NCBI GenBank assembly: GCA_009801015.1
Contig: VHZZ01004659.1
Location: 2,223 to 43,177, forward strand
Source: Silene noctiflora
Taxonomy: Eukaryota; Streptophyta; Magnoliopsida; Caryophyllales; Caryophyllaceae
Length of the DNA stretch: 40,955 nt
Direction: 5' to 3'
Position numbers and translations under genes: made by a program. The notes under the pieces are model-generated. The model was not told where the DNA came from, searched no databases, and saw nothing but the letters and a program-made list of their open reading frames with translations. Positions within the stretch are counted from its first letter, which is position 1; the number at the start of each line of letters is the position of its first letter. Shown here in pieces: positions 21,653-40,890 of the stretch.

Positions 21653-22223
21653 TTTTTTTTTGTGGTGAGCGCCTTAGGGTATGATTATTGGTGTGACTCA
21701 CCAAAGTCTTAAGACTCTGCCACATCAGTTTTCCAATAATTTTTATTATTATTTTATTGTTCAGATCCACCTCAGATTCGTCTCAAACTTTATAAATTAT
21801 CTATAAGACTCACCTCAGACTCAACTTTTTCACTACACTTTTCTTATGGGGTTTTAGATAAAAAGGAAAACATTAATAGTTTTTGACACATGGTAGCAAT
21901 TTATTAGTTGTCATTATAAAAATGTGGGGCCAAGACTCTTGTAGAGTCTTAAGTTGAGTCTTGGATTTCCAAGACTCAACTTAAGACTTTCTCAAGACTT
22001 GGGTAGATTATTGGGAGTCTTGAGTGAGTTGTCTCAAGACTCATGTGAGTCTTGTCTCAAGACTCACCAATAATTTTACCCTTTATGTTTGGTGGTTTGT
22101 TTAAATGCTACCCACCTATGGTAGATGAGTAGATGAGCGCCTTATGTTGCGGATAAGAATCGAACTCCCAACCTCGTGATTATCGTAAGAGAGCTCTTTC
22201 CATTTAAGTTAACTTTTATTCTT
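21653..22223 (-). mobile_element. SINE with a MITE inserted in its 3' part
   Basis: An exact 11-bp target duplication TGTGGACCCAT lies at 21642-21652 and 22224-22234. Read on the minus strand, the 5' end has a box-A-like AACTTAAATGGAAAGAG and a box B GGAGTTCGATTC, and the 3' end is an A-run (plus-strand poly(T) 21652-21661). Without the 405-bp insert (21677-22081) the element would be about 166 bp, a normal SINE size. GAGCGCCTTA is seen on both sides of the insert. Confidence 0.75.
21677..22081. mobile_element. Tourist-like MITE nested in the SINE
   Basis: Terminal repeats start GGGTATGATTATTGGTG and end CACCAATAATTTTACCC, with TTA to the left and TTTA to the right (imperfect 3-bp target site). 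Both arms are packed with AAGACTCA/TGAGTCTT words, so the single strand could fold extensively. Confidence 0.65.
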
Positions 22224-22234
22224 TGTGGACCCAT
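22224..22234. repeat. SINE target-site duplication (right)
   Basis: TGTGGACCCAT, identical to 21642-21652. Confidence 0.75.
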
Positions 22235-22688
22235 ACTAGTAATAACGTAAATTTTTGGCGAACCGAGTCAGAAGTGATATTTTAGGTGATAATTTTTCTT
22301 CTTGCATTTTACTTCATAGAAGTAATATCTTTGTTAAAACTTTATATTTGAAGTTTTACGAGTAGCGAAAGTATAATTTTAACTAATATGTAGGTATTTA
22401 GCCATTTGGGGTAGTGAGTACCAGAGGTGGTAAATGGTCAAATTAGGCCAGGTTTGAGTTGGCTCAAATTGGGTTTGCCACACATTTCGTTGTGTTGGGG
22501 CAGATTAGGTATTTTTTTTTTTTTGAAGTTTGGGTCACTTCTGGTTGATCATTTTGGGTTGGGCAATATTTACGTATGAGTCATTTGGGGGTCGTGTTAT
22601 TTTTGGATAAAACACTTTAATTAGTACTAAACTGCTGATGTGATGAACAAATAATCTCTTTCAAATTTAATTAATGGTACATTATAAC

Positions 22689-23045
22689 TACGGCTGTGCA
22701 ACGGTGCGGGCTAGCCCGGCCCAGCACGGTTCAACGGGCCCAAAAATCGCGGCCCATTTTTTTCCAGCCCAACCCGTGGTCTTTTTAGTGCCAGGCCCGG
22801 GCCCAAATTTTCCAACCCAGCCCGTTTCCAGCCCGATTTTTTAGTGATGTGCTGGCTCAGCCCGGCCCGACCCGTTATTTTCTTCTTTTTTTCTCCCCTT
22901 ATTTTTTATTTTCTTTACCTAGTGTTGGGCCCGGGCTAGACAAATCAGGCCCAGCCCAGCCCGTCCTCCATTTAGTGCTGGGCCTGGGCTGCACCACCAT
23001 AGCCCAGCCCGCCTCCAGCCCAGCCCAACTCAACGCACAACCCTA
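22689..23045. mobile_element. Non-autonomous hAT element, GGCCC-rich (357 bp)
   Basis: Exact 8-bp target duplication ATTATAAC (22681-22688, 23046-23053). Ends TACGGCTGTGC and GCACAACCCTA match at 9 of 11 positions and fit the hAT pattern TAGGGxTGTGC. The interior is a degenerate array of GCCCAGCCCG/CGGGCC words. No transposase is encoded. Confidence 0.85.
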
Positions 23046-23354
23046 ATTATAACCCGCGTACCCTTTATTATGATGTATATAATATTAATGTGATTTAATA
23101 CTTGTAATTTTAGGCCATTTTGGATCACTTCGGGTCGGGTCAACATTATATTTCAGAGACGAAAGATATTTATGAAACTGTCAAATAATAAAAAGTATAA
23201 AGTACTTATATCTCATAGACAAATTGAGTAAAACTTTTGTAAGTTTGTCCGGTTGTAAAATTTATTGTACCTATTCCCTACCCATTGTTGATAAACTATT
23301 AGTCATCTGAATTTGAAATCGTTAGTTTATGGGCTTAAAACTATAGTTAGAGAG

Positions 23355-23467
23355 AACAATTTTTTTTTTAAGTGGTAAGAGATCTCTTACTCCAACCATA
23401 AAGTTGGGGTTTCGATTTTCATTCACACATAAGTGCCTAATTTTGAACAAAAAACAAAAAAAACAAA
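23355..23467 (+). mobile_element. Short SINE (about 113 bp)
   Basis: Box-A-like TTTAAGTGGTAAGAGATC and box-B-like GGGGTTTCGATTTTC, then an A-rich tail (AACAAAAAACAAAAAAAAC). Flanks AAAACTATAGTTAGAGAG (23337-23354) and AAAACTATAGATAAAGAG (23468-23485) differ at two positions and look like an aged target duplication. Confidence 0.6.
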
Positions 23468-24001
23468 AAAACTATAGATAAAGAGATTAACTTTCGGTCT
23501 TGGACCAGATTGAACCTAAAATATTCGGTGTCAGATCTTAGACCGAGATGGACTTGAAACTATTTTTCACTATTTTGTAGAGTATATGATAATTACGTTT
23601 AAATTCACTAAATCAAATACATTGATTAATTAGACGATTATTTTTATAAAAAAAATAATTGTTAATAGACGACGTTATAATTAAAATGATTAATGTTTGA
23701 AAACATAAAATTCGAGCACTTGGTATGGAAAATTAAACGGTCTTAGACATAACTAAACCAAAGACCAAAACTTCAATAAATGAGGATCAATTATCGAACC
23801 TCTATAAATTTGGTCCGTGTTTGATCCTGTCTATTTTTTCGATCGACGGGACCTAAGTTTGGCCATCCCTAATGATGGGAGTGGGCCGCTAATTGAGAAA
23901 TACGTCACTACAATAAGGCAATAACAATAATTATGATTTTTTTAAGTAGAAAATCAAGTTGAATGGACAGGATGATTTGTAAACATTTAAACTCACCAAA
24001 A

Positions 24002-24007
24002 CACGTG
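24002..24007 (+). promoter_or_regulatory. G-box CACGTG upstream of the AAA ATPase gene
   Basis: ACACGTGC about 180 bp before the ATG; a bZIP/bHLH-type binding core. Chance occurrence is possible. Confidence 0.3.
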
Positions 24008-24182
24008 CAACAGACCCAACAGTCGCTTAATAAAACTAGCACGTCTAGCAGTCATCTGAATCTGCTGCAGCACACACACAAGACTCAAGAGTTGTTGAGA
24101 AAGTGAGAATCACAAAGCGGAGACAACATCATTTCATCTCCGTTCCGTTGATCTCTCTACTTCTTCTCTCTCTTAATCAATC

Positions 24183-32414
<8,232 letters not shown>

Positions 32415-32859
32415 AATCTGCAGCTCACTTATATTATGCATTTCTGTGAGTTATCTCCCTCATCCACTTTCTAGACCTTTTTTTGTGACAGAAATACTAG
32501 TAATTTATTATTTGTTTCATGTTTATTAAGCATGTCGCTGTTAAGTGGATCCATATTAAGCGGATCCAATAACTGTATTAGTATTAGTATTCTTTCCATT
32601 TTTTGTTCTGTGCGAGTTGTGATCAAGCCTGAAGATCCAGCTATTTACATTATCTATTATTTGGAATATTCATGCTATATCTAGTCATTCACGTCATTTG
32701 TTTGCTCGTATATTTCGTAGTCCCCCATTTCAAACAACGTAATTGCTCTACTGTTGCTAGTTCTATTAAAAAAAAAAAAAAACGGAAACTGTTATAAATA
32801 TTGCATGCCGGTGACATTTTATGTTTTAAAAAACCTGTAGCTCAATTATACATTCATAC

Positions 32860-33439
32860 TAGACCTGTCAAACGGGTTGGGCGGGTCGGGTTATATGGGT
32901 CGGGTCAGATACGGGTCGGGTTATACGGGTCACGGGTCAGGTTAGGGTCAGAATACGGGTCAAGAAATAATTTCTAACGTCTTTTTTAATCTATTTTTTT
33001 AATTAAAAAAATAATTTTTAAAAACGTAAAACATATTTAAAATTAATATTTTAATCATATTCAACGTTTACATTAGTTATTTCAACGTTTACATTAATTA
33101 TATTGACATAATTATTAAATTAAAGTTTTTTTAATAATTATTTTAGTATCAAGTATTGTAAAAGTGATATAAAATTGACTTTTTAGTTATGTTTGTAATT
33201 TTTAATAATAAAAAAACAATTTTTTAACAATTTTTTTCAAATATAATATAAAAATATTAATATTTTAATAAAAATCTTGATTTATCTTTGACCCAACGGG
33301 TTGACCCGTTCGGGTCGGGTCTTGACCCTAAAATAACGGGTCATTTCGGGTTCGGGTCAAACGGGTCACGGGTCGAAAAAACCGGGTTTGTAACCCTAAA
33401 AACGGGTCGAGCGGGTTGGGTCGAGATTTGACAGGTCTA
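32860..33439. mobile_element. Non-autonomous hAT element, GGGTC-rich (580 bp)
   Basis: Exact 8-bp target duplication ATTCATAC (32852-32859, 33440-33447). Perfect 13-nt terminal repeats TAGACCTGTCAAA / TTTGACAGGTCTA. Both arms are arrays of CGGGTC words and the centre (32970-33290) is A/T-rich. No coding capacity. Confidence 0.92.
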
Positions 33440-33858
33440 ATTCATACACAACTTTTATGATTCCGACCTTGACAAATATACCCCTCCTATTTTTTCGCCG
33501 CTTTCCCTTCCAACTTTTCAAGATGCCAGCATAAGAGGGTAAAATTAGAAGACGAGTTCATAGAGTAGTCAAATCAAAGGCTCAAATAATGTAGCCTAAG
33601 TAGGTGCATGAATCATGATAATCTGATAAGGTATAACCCTAAACAGGGCAAACAGAGAGTAGTGCGTTTCACATACGACTATCAATAGGTGCACAAGACA
33701 AGTAGCTAACCTAAGTCTAGCCACCATTTTTATGTCCATTCAAACATCTCACTGTCAAAAAGCACGGGTTGCACATTTTCTTATCCTGCATTCACCGGTG
33801 TAAACTTGAATTGTTACAATTTACTCTGCTGGAGAACCGTCAAGAGCCTTTCTTATTT

Positions 33859-34103
33859 TCACCGAGTTCCAGCACCTTTGATTAACATTAAACCGTCGTT
33901 ATAACCAATACAAGAGGGCCAATTACAGGGGGCGCGTAAGAACCCGCGGTCTTGCTGGAAACGTACACAGCACCCATCACCTGCTGACTGACAATACGCC
34001 ATTTTTATCACCCACTTGGCCTCCAAAAGACGACGCCAAATATAGGTGTCCCAAGTCACCTCCATAATACCACACTTCGGGAAGTACCTCTTCTTCTGAC
34101 GCT
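33859..34103 (-). other. Unassigned coding-like segment (possible terminal exon)
   Basis: On the minus strand, after a CCCTAG acceptor-like site, an open frame of about 80 codons reads from RQKKRYFPKCGIMEVTWDTY to a stop at 33859, including six Cys in total and CNWPSCIGYNDG. Composition looks protein-like and an internal ATG lies at 34065, but I recognise no family. It may be a last exon of an unseen gene, an alternative 3' exon of the DUF1365 gene, or a decayed element. Confidence 0.3.
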
Positions 34104-34125
34104 AGGGAATTCAAGGACGTCATTC

Positions 34126-34703
34126 AATATGAAAGTTAGAAAAAGTCTCGGAAGGGCAAAACCCTAACTCCTCCTCTGCTTTGGACTTGCACAAATTCTT
34201 CCTTGTGACCTAGTAAAAATGAATAAAGAGAAATAGCAAATGACATCTATTTCAGGATATCGCACCGCAGAGTTGTCTTACATTATCCCAATTATATTCA
34301 AGCGCTACAATATGTTGGAGGTTCAGCTTTGCATGAAAACGTAGATAGACCTCATGCGAGTTCTACTGACTCTTCGCGTTTACACGACTTCCTACATGAA
34401 AAGCCTCTGATACAATGAATTTCTCTTCGCGTTTACACGACTTCCTACATGAAAAGCCTCTGATACAATGAATTTCAATCCTCCTAGAGTACAGAAACGG
34501 AAACTGCAAATTCTTTAACACAAGGATTTGCGAGAAAGTGGAGATGCAGTATTTTTTTCAAAAATAATTATGCATAGAAACAAAATACAAGAACGAGATT
34601 CGGCCTGAAGGGCCCCCTTGCGTACCTTAAGTCTGAAGGACTTTATAAACATAGAGCCCAGGTAATGTCCCGGTTGACCTGATTGACGATTTAATGTTGC
34701 CAT
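34126..34703 (-). other. Possible small two-exon frame downstream of the DUF1365 gene
   Basis: Minus strand: ATG at 34703 opens MATLNRQSGQPGHYLGSM up to SFRLK, followed by a donor AAG|GTACGC (about 34625). An acceptor TTTTTACTAG then leads to VTRKNLCKSKAEEELG and a stop near 34126; the junction is in phase. The joined product would be about 55 aa. It could equally be a spliced 3' UTR of the DUF1365 gene. No homologue is known to me. Confidence 0.2.
34370..34475. repeat. Perfect 53-bp tandem duplication
   Basis: 34370-34422 and 34423-34475 are identical (each starting CTCTTCGCGTTTACACGA). Confidence 0.95.
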
Positions 34704-34838
34704 GCTCGTGAATTATTGAACTAGCAACTTCTTGGTATAATTCTTAAACATATGTTGAGGCTTGATGATTCGACATGGGATACTTGGTAAATAGTCAGGA
34801 GTAGGAATCTAAACAATTTGACCAACATAACATGCATT

Positions 34839-37800
34839 TCAAGACCAAGGCCATTTTGCATCAGTCCAACTAAACTGATGATCTCCTGCCACATTACCAG
34901 AATCTCTCAAGCAGCCACCATTTGTTTTGAAGTTGCGGGCCATACCGCACTTTAGCATCTGGTCCCTTGATGACGCTTCCTCCCTGTATCCAGTATTGGC
35001 ATACCTAGGATGTTGAACGAAAGGAACGCCTTTCCACCAAAGCTTAAGTGCCTGCACATTTGAGAAAGGGGTCAACTGAAAAATTAGAAAAACACTGTCG
35101 AGGTCAAAAAATTTCAAGGACAAACATGTCGTCGTCCTACGTGTGAGCACTTAGAATCAACTAATAAGGAATGCAATTATTAAGGAATGTCGGTCAGTCT
35201 TAGTATGCTCACGCCAGGAAGACATTTCTTACATAAATTCAATGATGGTCAACCTACGATTCTTTGATCAATTCAACAGTAATCAAATACAAGGTAGCAT
35301 CATAAAGAGTAAAAGAAATCAGGGTTTGGCCTCAAAGGAGTATCACTTACATGCCAATATATCCAGATAGCGACTTTGTGAGGCATCAACCAGAAATATA
35401 GGATATGATCAGAAGCAACAGAGGAGTCCACTCTTTTGGCTTTTAAAATCGCACAGAAATGATCTCCAAAATGTGGATGCTGGACTGAAATGACTACNGA
35501 CAGATCATCACCAGGCACAGAAGCCTTTATGTTCCAATTCCCCAGCATATCCTGAATGATTCCAAACGAGTCACACTTTTTTAACAGAGTGAAGGAAACT
35601 TGAATGATGGCAGGTGTAAGAAAATTGTTTTTTCGTGAGAATATATCATTTAGACTAAATAATGAAACATCATGCACGTAGCTAGTTCATCAGTACAATA
35701 CATAGGCACAACAGACAAGTTTTTTAACTGAGAAAAATCCTTTGTAACTCGCTATTTTCCCTACATTCATGGAGATGATAGATAGACCAAGTTTTTCTGC
35801 AGCTTCCTAGATTACATGTTTCTAGTTTTTATATTTCTTTTTAGGTTCATAATAATTTTCTTTTATCTTTTTACTAATAATAATTCAGAATTTCTAAACA
35901 AGACTTGGACCTTTAACTTTTTCGCATGAAGCTAACCCGTATTTCCACATCATAAAGCATCCATCCCTTAACACTACATCCCCTTGCCTCATCTGCTGGA
36001 TCTCTACTAAAAGTGAGTGGCATAACATTAATTCATCATAGGGAGATGCAAAACAAGAACAGCAAAATAGGCCGAGGAAATTACCATGAATGGACTGACA
36101 TGTAATGCTTTCGCAACCACATCAGAGCTTGGATTGAAAACAAATGTTACTTGTTCACCCCACGGTGTATTGGTGACCTGAACACACAAAGAAAATAAGT
36201 CACTACACAGTTTTTCACATCATCTTCCAGCTTGATGTGGGAAGTACTAGAGCTGTTTGGAGATATGTTACGAGAGAAGTATGGAAAATTTGGACTAACA
36301 ATCACAGCACACTTACTAGCGAATAGCAATGCGCCATGGTAATGCCCCTAGAACAGAGTGGTGAACTCCAAATTGTTTTAATGGTTCTAGAATAGGGGAC
36401 AGTGAACTAAATCATTAAGTCCTTAATAGTATTCCTGTGAATATATGATTAATTAACACGAAAATCTTTCGTGAAAGAGAGTGTAAAAAGTCATGCATCT
36501 ATCCTCACACTACCCGGGCACAACAAAAGGGAGAGTGGAAGTTTTCTTCATAAAGTTATAAATCTGATGTCTACCCACGAAGTTCTAATAAAGTTTATAC
36601 AAGAGGTTGAAGTGCTAAACCATATTTCCTTAAAGCGGCTCGCGGCATGCTTGTGTGAAATGAATCAGAGAACCAAAAGTTTTGCTAATTGTTCCAATGC
36701 GATACCTTACCATTATTTTAAATCGCTTGAAACAAAGTGATTTCCACAAAAAAACCATTCATTCCTCACTTTCACTAAGATTGCAATTATTGAACAATCT
36801 TAATTCTTAACTACACGGATCAGTCAGTCCTCCATTTCGAGCAACAGCTTCAGTTCAAATGATTCACAAAAATAGACGGGCACAAAAAAACATTCAAAGA
36901 TGAGACCAGTATTAATCTTACCTGCGCAATGCACTTCTTCAATCTACTTTCAGTGCCTTCAAAATCATAACAGTAATACACACTCAGCGGATTTTGCTCA
37001 TACCCAACACTAGCTAGTATTGTGAGAAGTTGGGTGCAATAAGAAGAATAAACAAAAATTTAGAAAATCAAACTTGTAGAAAAATCACTTTTCTGGAATG
37101 ATATAACATTTCCTTGGAAACATTCTGAGTCATACAAAATGGACGAAACAACATACCCGTGCTGCACAATTCATTTTCCCAGTTCCTAGTTATTAGCTGA
37201 ATACACTATTTCAGTAGCCTCCATCAACACATTGTTACATTCTGAACCAAAGGATCAATTAAGAGACAACAACAACAAATGAAAATAACAAATGTCAGCA
37301 TCAACGGCAAATGACAGCAACAACGACAACAACATAATGTAAAGTGTAAACTAATCGCGATTCAATTAAAATCCTCACCCAACATTCTAAAAGTTGGAAA
37401 CAAGTTAAAATCCTTTCTCAACATTCTAAAATTGAAAACAAGTGAACCATTATTAAAAACAAAATCAAGACATAAGTTGTCTATAATAGCCAGTCTCATT
37501 AGAAGAACGTCTCATACAGTCATACTAAAACTCGCATCCTTACAAATAAAGCCGTAGCATAACTATATTTCACTAGAATAAACAATCACAGACTCGAAAC
37601 ACAGAACATCGAACAAAAAACCTGTTTTAAAATATTGGAAGAACATGAAAGAGATAGTATCATCTTAAGACAGTCTCATACACGAATTTTCATCCTTACA
37701 ACTAGTCAACTACACAAAGAAGTTTATAATCAAAACATAACTATATTCCACTAGCATATACAACCGCATCAGACTGTCACATACACAAATTTGCTTCCTT

Positions 37801-38520
37801 AAAACTACATAAAACAGTTTAAACTCTAAAATCGAAACAGAACTATATTCCACTAGTATATACAACATCATAAGACGGTCTTATACACGAATTTGCTACA
37901 TTACAACTACACAAGGCAATTTAAAATCAAAACACAACTATATTTCACTAGAATAAACATCATAAGACCGCCTCATACACGAATCTGCATCCTTACAACT
38001 ACACAAAGCAATTGAAAATCGGAACATGATTGTATTCAACTAGAATAAACAACATCATAAGACCGTCTCATACACGAATCGGCGTCCTTACAGCTACACA
38101 AAGCAACTAAAAATCGAAACATAGTTACATCAAACTTGAAAACACACAACATAAAACCAAAAATTTAATTTATAACAAAAAAGAAGAGAAATTAGGGATA
38201 ATAATCACATACACAAGTCCAGAAGTACTGGCGATTTTACGAGCAGCATCAGCAGAAAGATAATTCGACGACGGAAAACGCAATTGCAAAGCACGATCAA
38301 GGTCAAAGAGTGCGTAACGTACATTGTAATGAAAAGAATGACGGACTGGTCGTCGGCGTTCATGCCAAACGTCGCCTTCGTAAAGCGTCGGCGAATAGTG
38401 ATCGGAAAAAAGCGTCGGAAAAATACGACGGATGATGAGGCGGAAGGGGAGGAGAAGAGAGAGTGCTAGTGATGTCAAGGAGCTTGAGATGATGGAGAGT
38501 AAGAGGTAGACTAACTCCAT
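34839..38520 (-). CDS. DUF1365-family protein, 5 exons
   Basis: Exons in coding order (minus strand): 38520-38213, 37009-36922, 36177-36085, 35551-35351 and 35051-34839. These sum to 903 nt, 300 aa. The N-terminal about 32 residues are strongly hydrophobic (MELVYLLLSIISS, then SLALSLLLPF), a membrane anchor or signal segment. Then come YEGDVWHERRRPVRHSF (47-63), NVRYALFDLD (66-75), GYEQNPLSVYYCYD (105-118), VTNTPWGE (133-140), DMLGNW (164-169), QHPHFG (187-192), FWLMPHKVAIWIYWHALKLW and FVQHPRY, all typical of the DUF1365 family. In bacteria this family sits beside cyclopropane-fatty-acyl synthase and amine-oxidase genes; the plant function is unknown to me. The unresolved base at 35498 falls in a TCN codon, so the residue is Ser in any case. 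The start of exon 2 is uncertain by 24 nt. Confidence 0.88.
37505..38160. repeat. Tandem array (about 92-103 bp unit) in DUF1365 intron 1
   Basis: AAGACNGTCTCATACACGAA-type starts at 37667, 37770, 37872, 37964 and 38059, with an irregular first copy near 37505. Each unit continues CATCCTTACAACTACACAAA, then AAAATCGAAACATAACTATA and CACTAGAATAAACAAC with scattered changes. It fills about half of the intron. Confidence 0.85.
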
Positions 38521-39276
38521 TGCTTATTTTTTTCAAGTTTTTTGAGTGGATAATGTATTACGGTATTTTGGGGGGAAATTGATTTGGTGGTGCGTTGGTA
38601 CTTGGTAGAATGTGGTTGGACATTTTTGAGCCACGTTGTTCGCGGGTCGTAAATCGAATTAAGATTCTCTGTATTTCATATACTCCCTCTTATTATTCTT
38701 TTTCTTTTCCTTTGGCGTGGGTACAAGATTTAAGGAAAATAATATAAAATGAATAAAGAATTTTGGTGGAGTTTGTAGATAGGTGAGAGGGATGAATTAA
38801 GAGTTAAATAAGAAATTGTGGACCATAAACATTAAAAAAGAAATAAAATAGAAGTAAAAGAGTTGGGTAGGGTTTGGTGATAGAAGAGAGGGAGGAATAA
38901 AATAAAAGTAAAAGTTTCCAAAATAAGAAAGGGGAAGAAAACCTGAATAATCCGTTTAAGGAAATAGGGAAAAAAATAGTGAATAATCCGTTTAAGGAAA
39001 TAGGGAAAAAATGGTAATTAAATATGAGGGAGTATTATATTTTCTCTACCCAATAAATAGTTTACGCTCTTTATTTTATAAAGGAAAATAAAACAAATGT
39101 AAATTTGTTGGAAAGTTAGTGCCGCTCCTCCACGCGCAACGGAAGCAACCAACCGACAAGTAAACCGTAAAAATAAATAAATATAAGCAATAATAAGATG
39201 AGACAATATTTAGGGTCAAGCCCAGGGCAAAACCTTCCAAACCAGAAGTAAAACCCAGTAGCCAAATAGATTAGAA
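38521..39276. other. 5' flank of the DUF1365 gene
   Basis: Promoter region of the minus-strand gene up to about 38680; no clear TATA box was seen. A Stowaway-like MITE follows, then AT-rich DNA without a recognisable gene. Confidence 0.45.
38681..39034. mobile_element. Stowaway-like MITE (354 bp)
   Basis: Starts TACTCCCTCTTATTATTC and ends AATATGAGGGAGTA. Within it a 36-bp-period direct duplication of GAATAATCCGTTTAAGGAAA (38945 and 38981) is present. Complementarity beyond the outer 12 nt is weak. Confidence 0.6.
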
Positions 39277-39428
39277 TCTACTATAAAAATAGTATCAATA
39301 CAACCTAACCGTCTCGAATTAAATACTAACTAATTTTCATACCCGTGCGTTGCACGTATACTAAAATAATCAGCAATGAATTTCACGATATAATGAAATA
39401 TGGTACATAGTTCATGTCATAAATATAG

Positions 39429-39495
39429 TTTTTTTTAAAAGAAAACCAAGATGAAAGTGTTTTTTTTTTAAAAGAAAACCAAGATGAAAGTGTTT
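39429..39495. repeat. Tandem duplication, about 35-bp unit
   Basis: TTTTAAAAGAAAACCAAGAT...GAAAGTGTTT occurs twice in succession (about 39429-39463, 39464-39495). Confidence 0.9.
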
Positions 39496-40035
39496 ACATA
39501 TGATACTTAAGAGTTTTTGGTTTTTGTTCACGATATCGGTGTGTTTTTCAATTTTACATAGCACTTATTTTCATGGAATAAGATCTTTAAATTTAATGAG
39601 CTCGTATTTTTATGCACGTGGTGTTTGCTAATAAGTTTTCCTATTTGATCTCGTGAACCCTACCTTCACTAAACTCATTACGTACCTTCTCCAAACTCGT
39701 CCGATATGATATTAAAAGTCATTCATCTACATTGAGGGGTAAGAGACTGGATACACAATAGATAATATCTTGTTCAATAGAGGTCTAANGCTTTATTTTG
39801 TTGAGAAGATAAAAGACAGGAAACAAAATATGCCAAATTTCATGTTTTATTAACAAATGAGGTAATAGAGAGATAATGAAGATATAAATAGGGAGATCTA
39901 TTTTTCTCTCAAATACAAATGAAAATCCCACAAACATTGGATAAATTTGAAACAAACTTCTCATACTCCATTTTCCATATTTTCCATCCCTTTTTCTCCC
40001 TTCATCTCATTCATTTTACATGAATTGAAATAGTT

Positions 40036-40638
40036 CAATATCAATCAATTTAATATAAACTACTTATAATCATCAAATCACTTTTTTGTCATTCCTTATT
40101 TCTCTCATTTTTCTCCTTAACCCCTTTCCCTCTCCGGTCAATATTGGGTTTTTTTTCCGTTTTATAAATCGTACTTGTTATGGGTGCGCTTGTAATTTTG
40201 TATACCCCGATACTTCAAAGACATTTAGCCTATATTTATAATATGTGTATGTTTCTCATTTTCTCATAATACTTCCTTCAAATGAAATTTATCTATTACC
40301 TTTTAAAATATTGTCTCACCATGTCATCTCTTTTTCCATTTGCATTAATCCGTCTCACCAAACTAACCAACATAACCCATTGTAACCAACTTCATCCCTA
40401 TCCATGAACAATTCCCCCTTTCGATAACTGTTTATATTCCTTAAATTGCACTCTTAAATTTCAAATATTAACCCACTCCTCCCCTCGAGAAACTTACCCT
40501 CTGGCCTCTCCCTAGAAACCCATCATACCCCTACCCTACTCCTCACAAAAATACACACACATCAGCCTATAAGGTTCATATCCTTCCCCTAATGAATAGG
40601 AGAATATTAAGTAGTTTATATAAAATTGATTGATATTG
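40036..40638. repeat. 30-bp inverted repeat pair enclosing about 540 bp
   Basis: 40036-40065 (starting CAATATCAATCAATTTAATA) is the reverse complement of 40609-40638 with one mismatch. It may mark a DNA element nested in the terminal repeat region. Confidence 0.65.
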
Positions 40639-40890
40639 CTGTATTTTTATTTCTGTTATCTAAAACATGCTACATGTTATGGTTGTATTTATATACATGA
40701 TATTTAAGAGATATTTAGCATATATTTATAATATGTGTGTTTTTCTCATTTTCTTATAGTACATCATTCAATTAAAATATATTTATTTACCCGTTCTAAT
40801 ATTACCTCGCCATATCTTTTTTCCATGCGCATTCACTATTTCTACCTAACTAACCAACTAAACCAATCATAACCAACCACATCTATCTAC
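40195..40890. repeat. Diverged direct duplication at the right end of the window
   Basis: About 40225-40400 and 40705-40885 share TATATTTATAATATGTGTR, TTTCTCATTTTCT, ATCTATTACC/ATTTATTTACC and CTAACTAACCAAC-like blocks in the same order, about 480 bp apart. No coding sequence. Confidence 0.6.

Larger units (their letters stand above)
20893..24182. other. Repeat-rich spacer between the CacyBP and AAA ATPase genes
   Basis: The first about 300 bp are the 3' UTR of the CacyBP gene. Then follow a decayed Stowaway, a SINE split by a MITE, GGGTC-type hAT-like debris (22430-22620 and 23100-23140), a complete hAT MITE, a second SINE and further hAT-like remains (about 23490-23875, ending TTTGGCCATCCCTA). 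The last about 250 bp are the promoter and leader of the AAA ATPase gene. No other gene is seen. Confidence 0.55.
32415..34838. other. Spacer between convergent AAA ATPase and DUF1365 genes
   Basis: The first about 300 bp are the 3' UTR region of the AAA ATPase gene; 32860-33439 is a hAT MITE; 33480-34838 is the 3' side of the DUF1365 gene and holds a 53-bp duplication and three unassigned coding-like segments on the minus strand. Confidence 0.5.

Noticed and set aside
35300-35677. 125-codon minus-strand frame
   Set aside because: Contains exon 4 of the DUF1365 coding order (35351-35551) extended into both neighbouring introns; not a separate gene.
38284-38469. Plus-strand 61-codon frame opposite DUF1365 exon 1
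   Set aside because: Antisense shadow of a conserved exon; highly basic product with no support.
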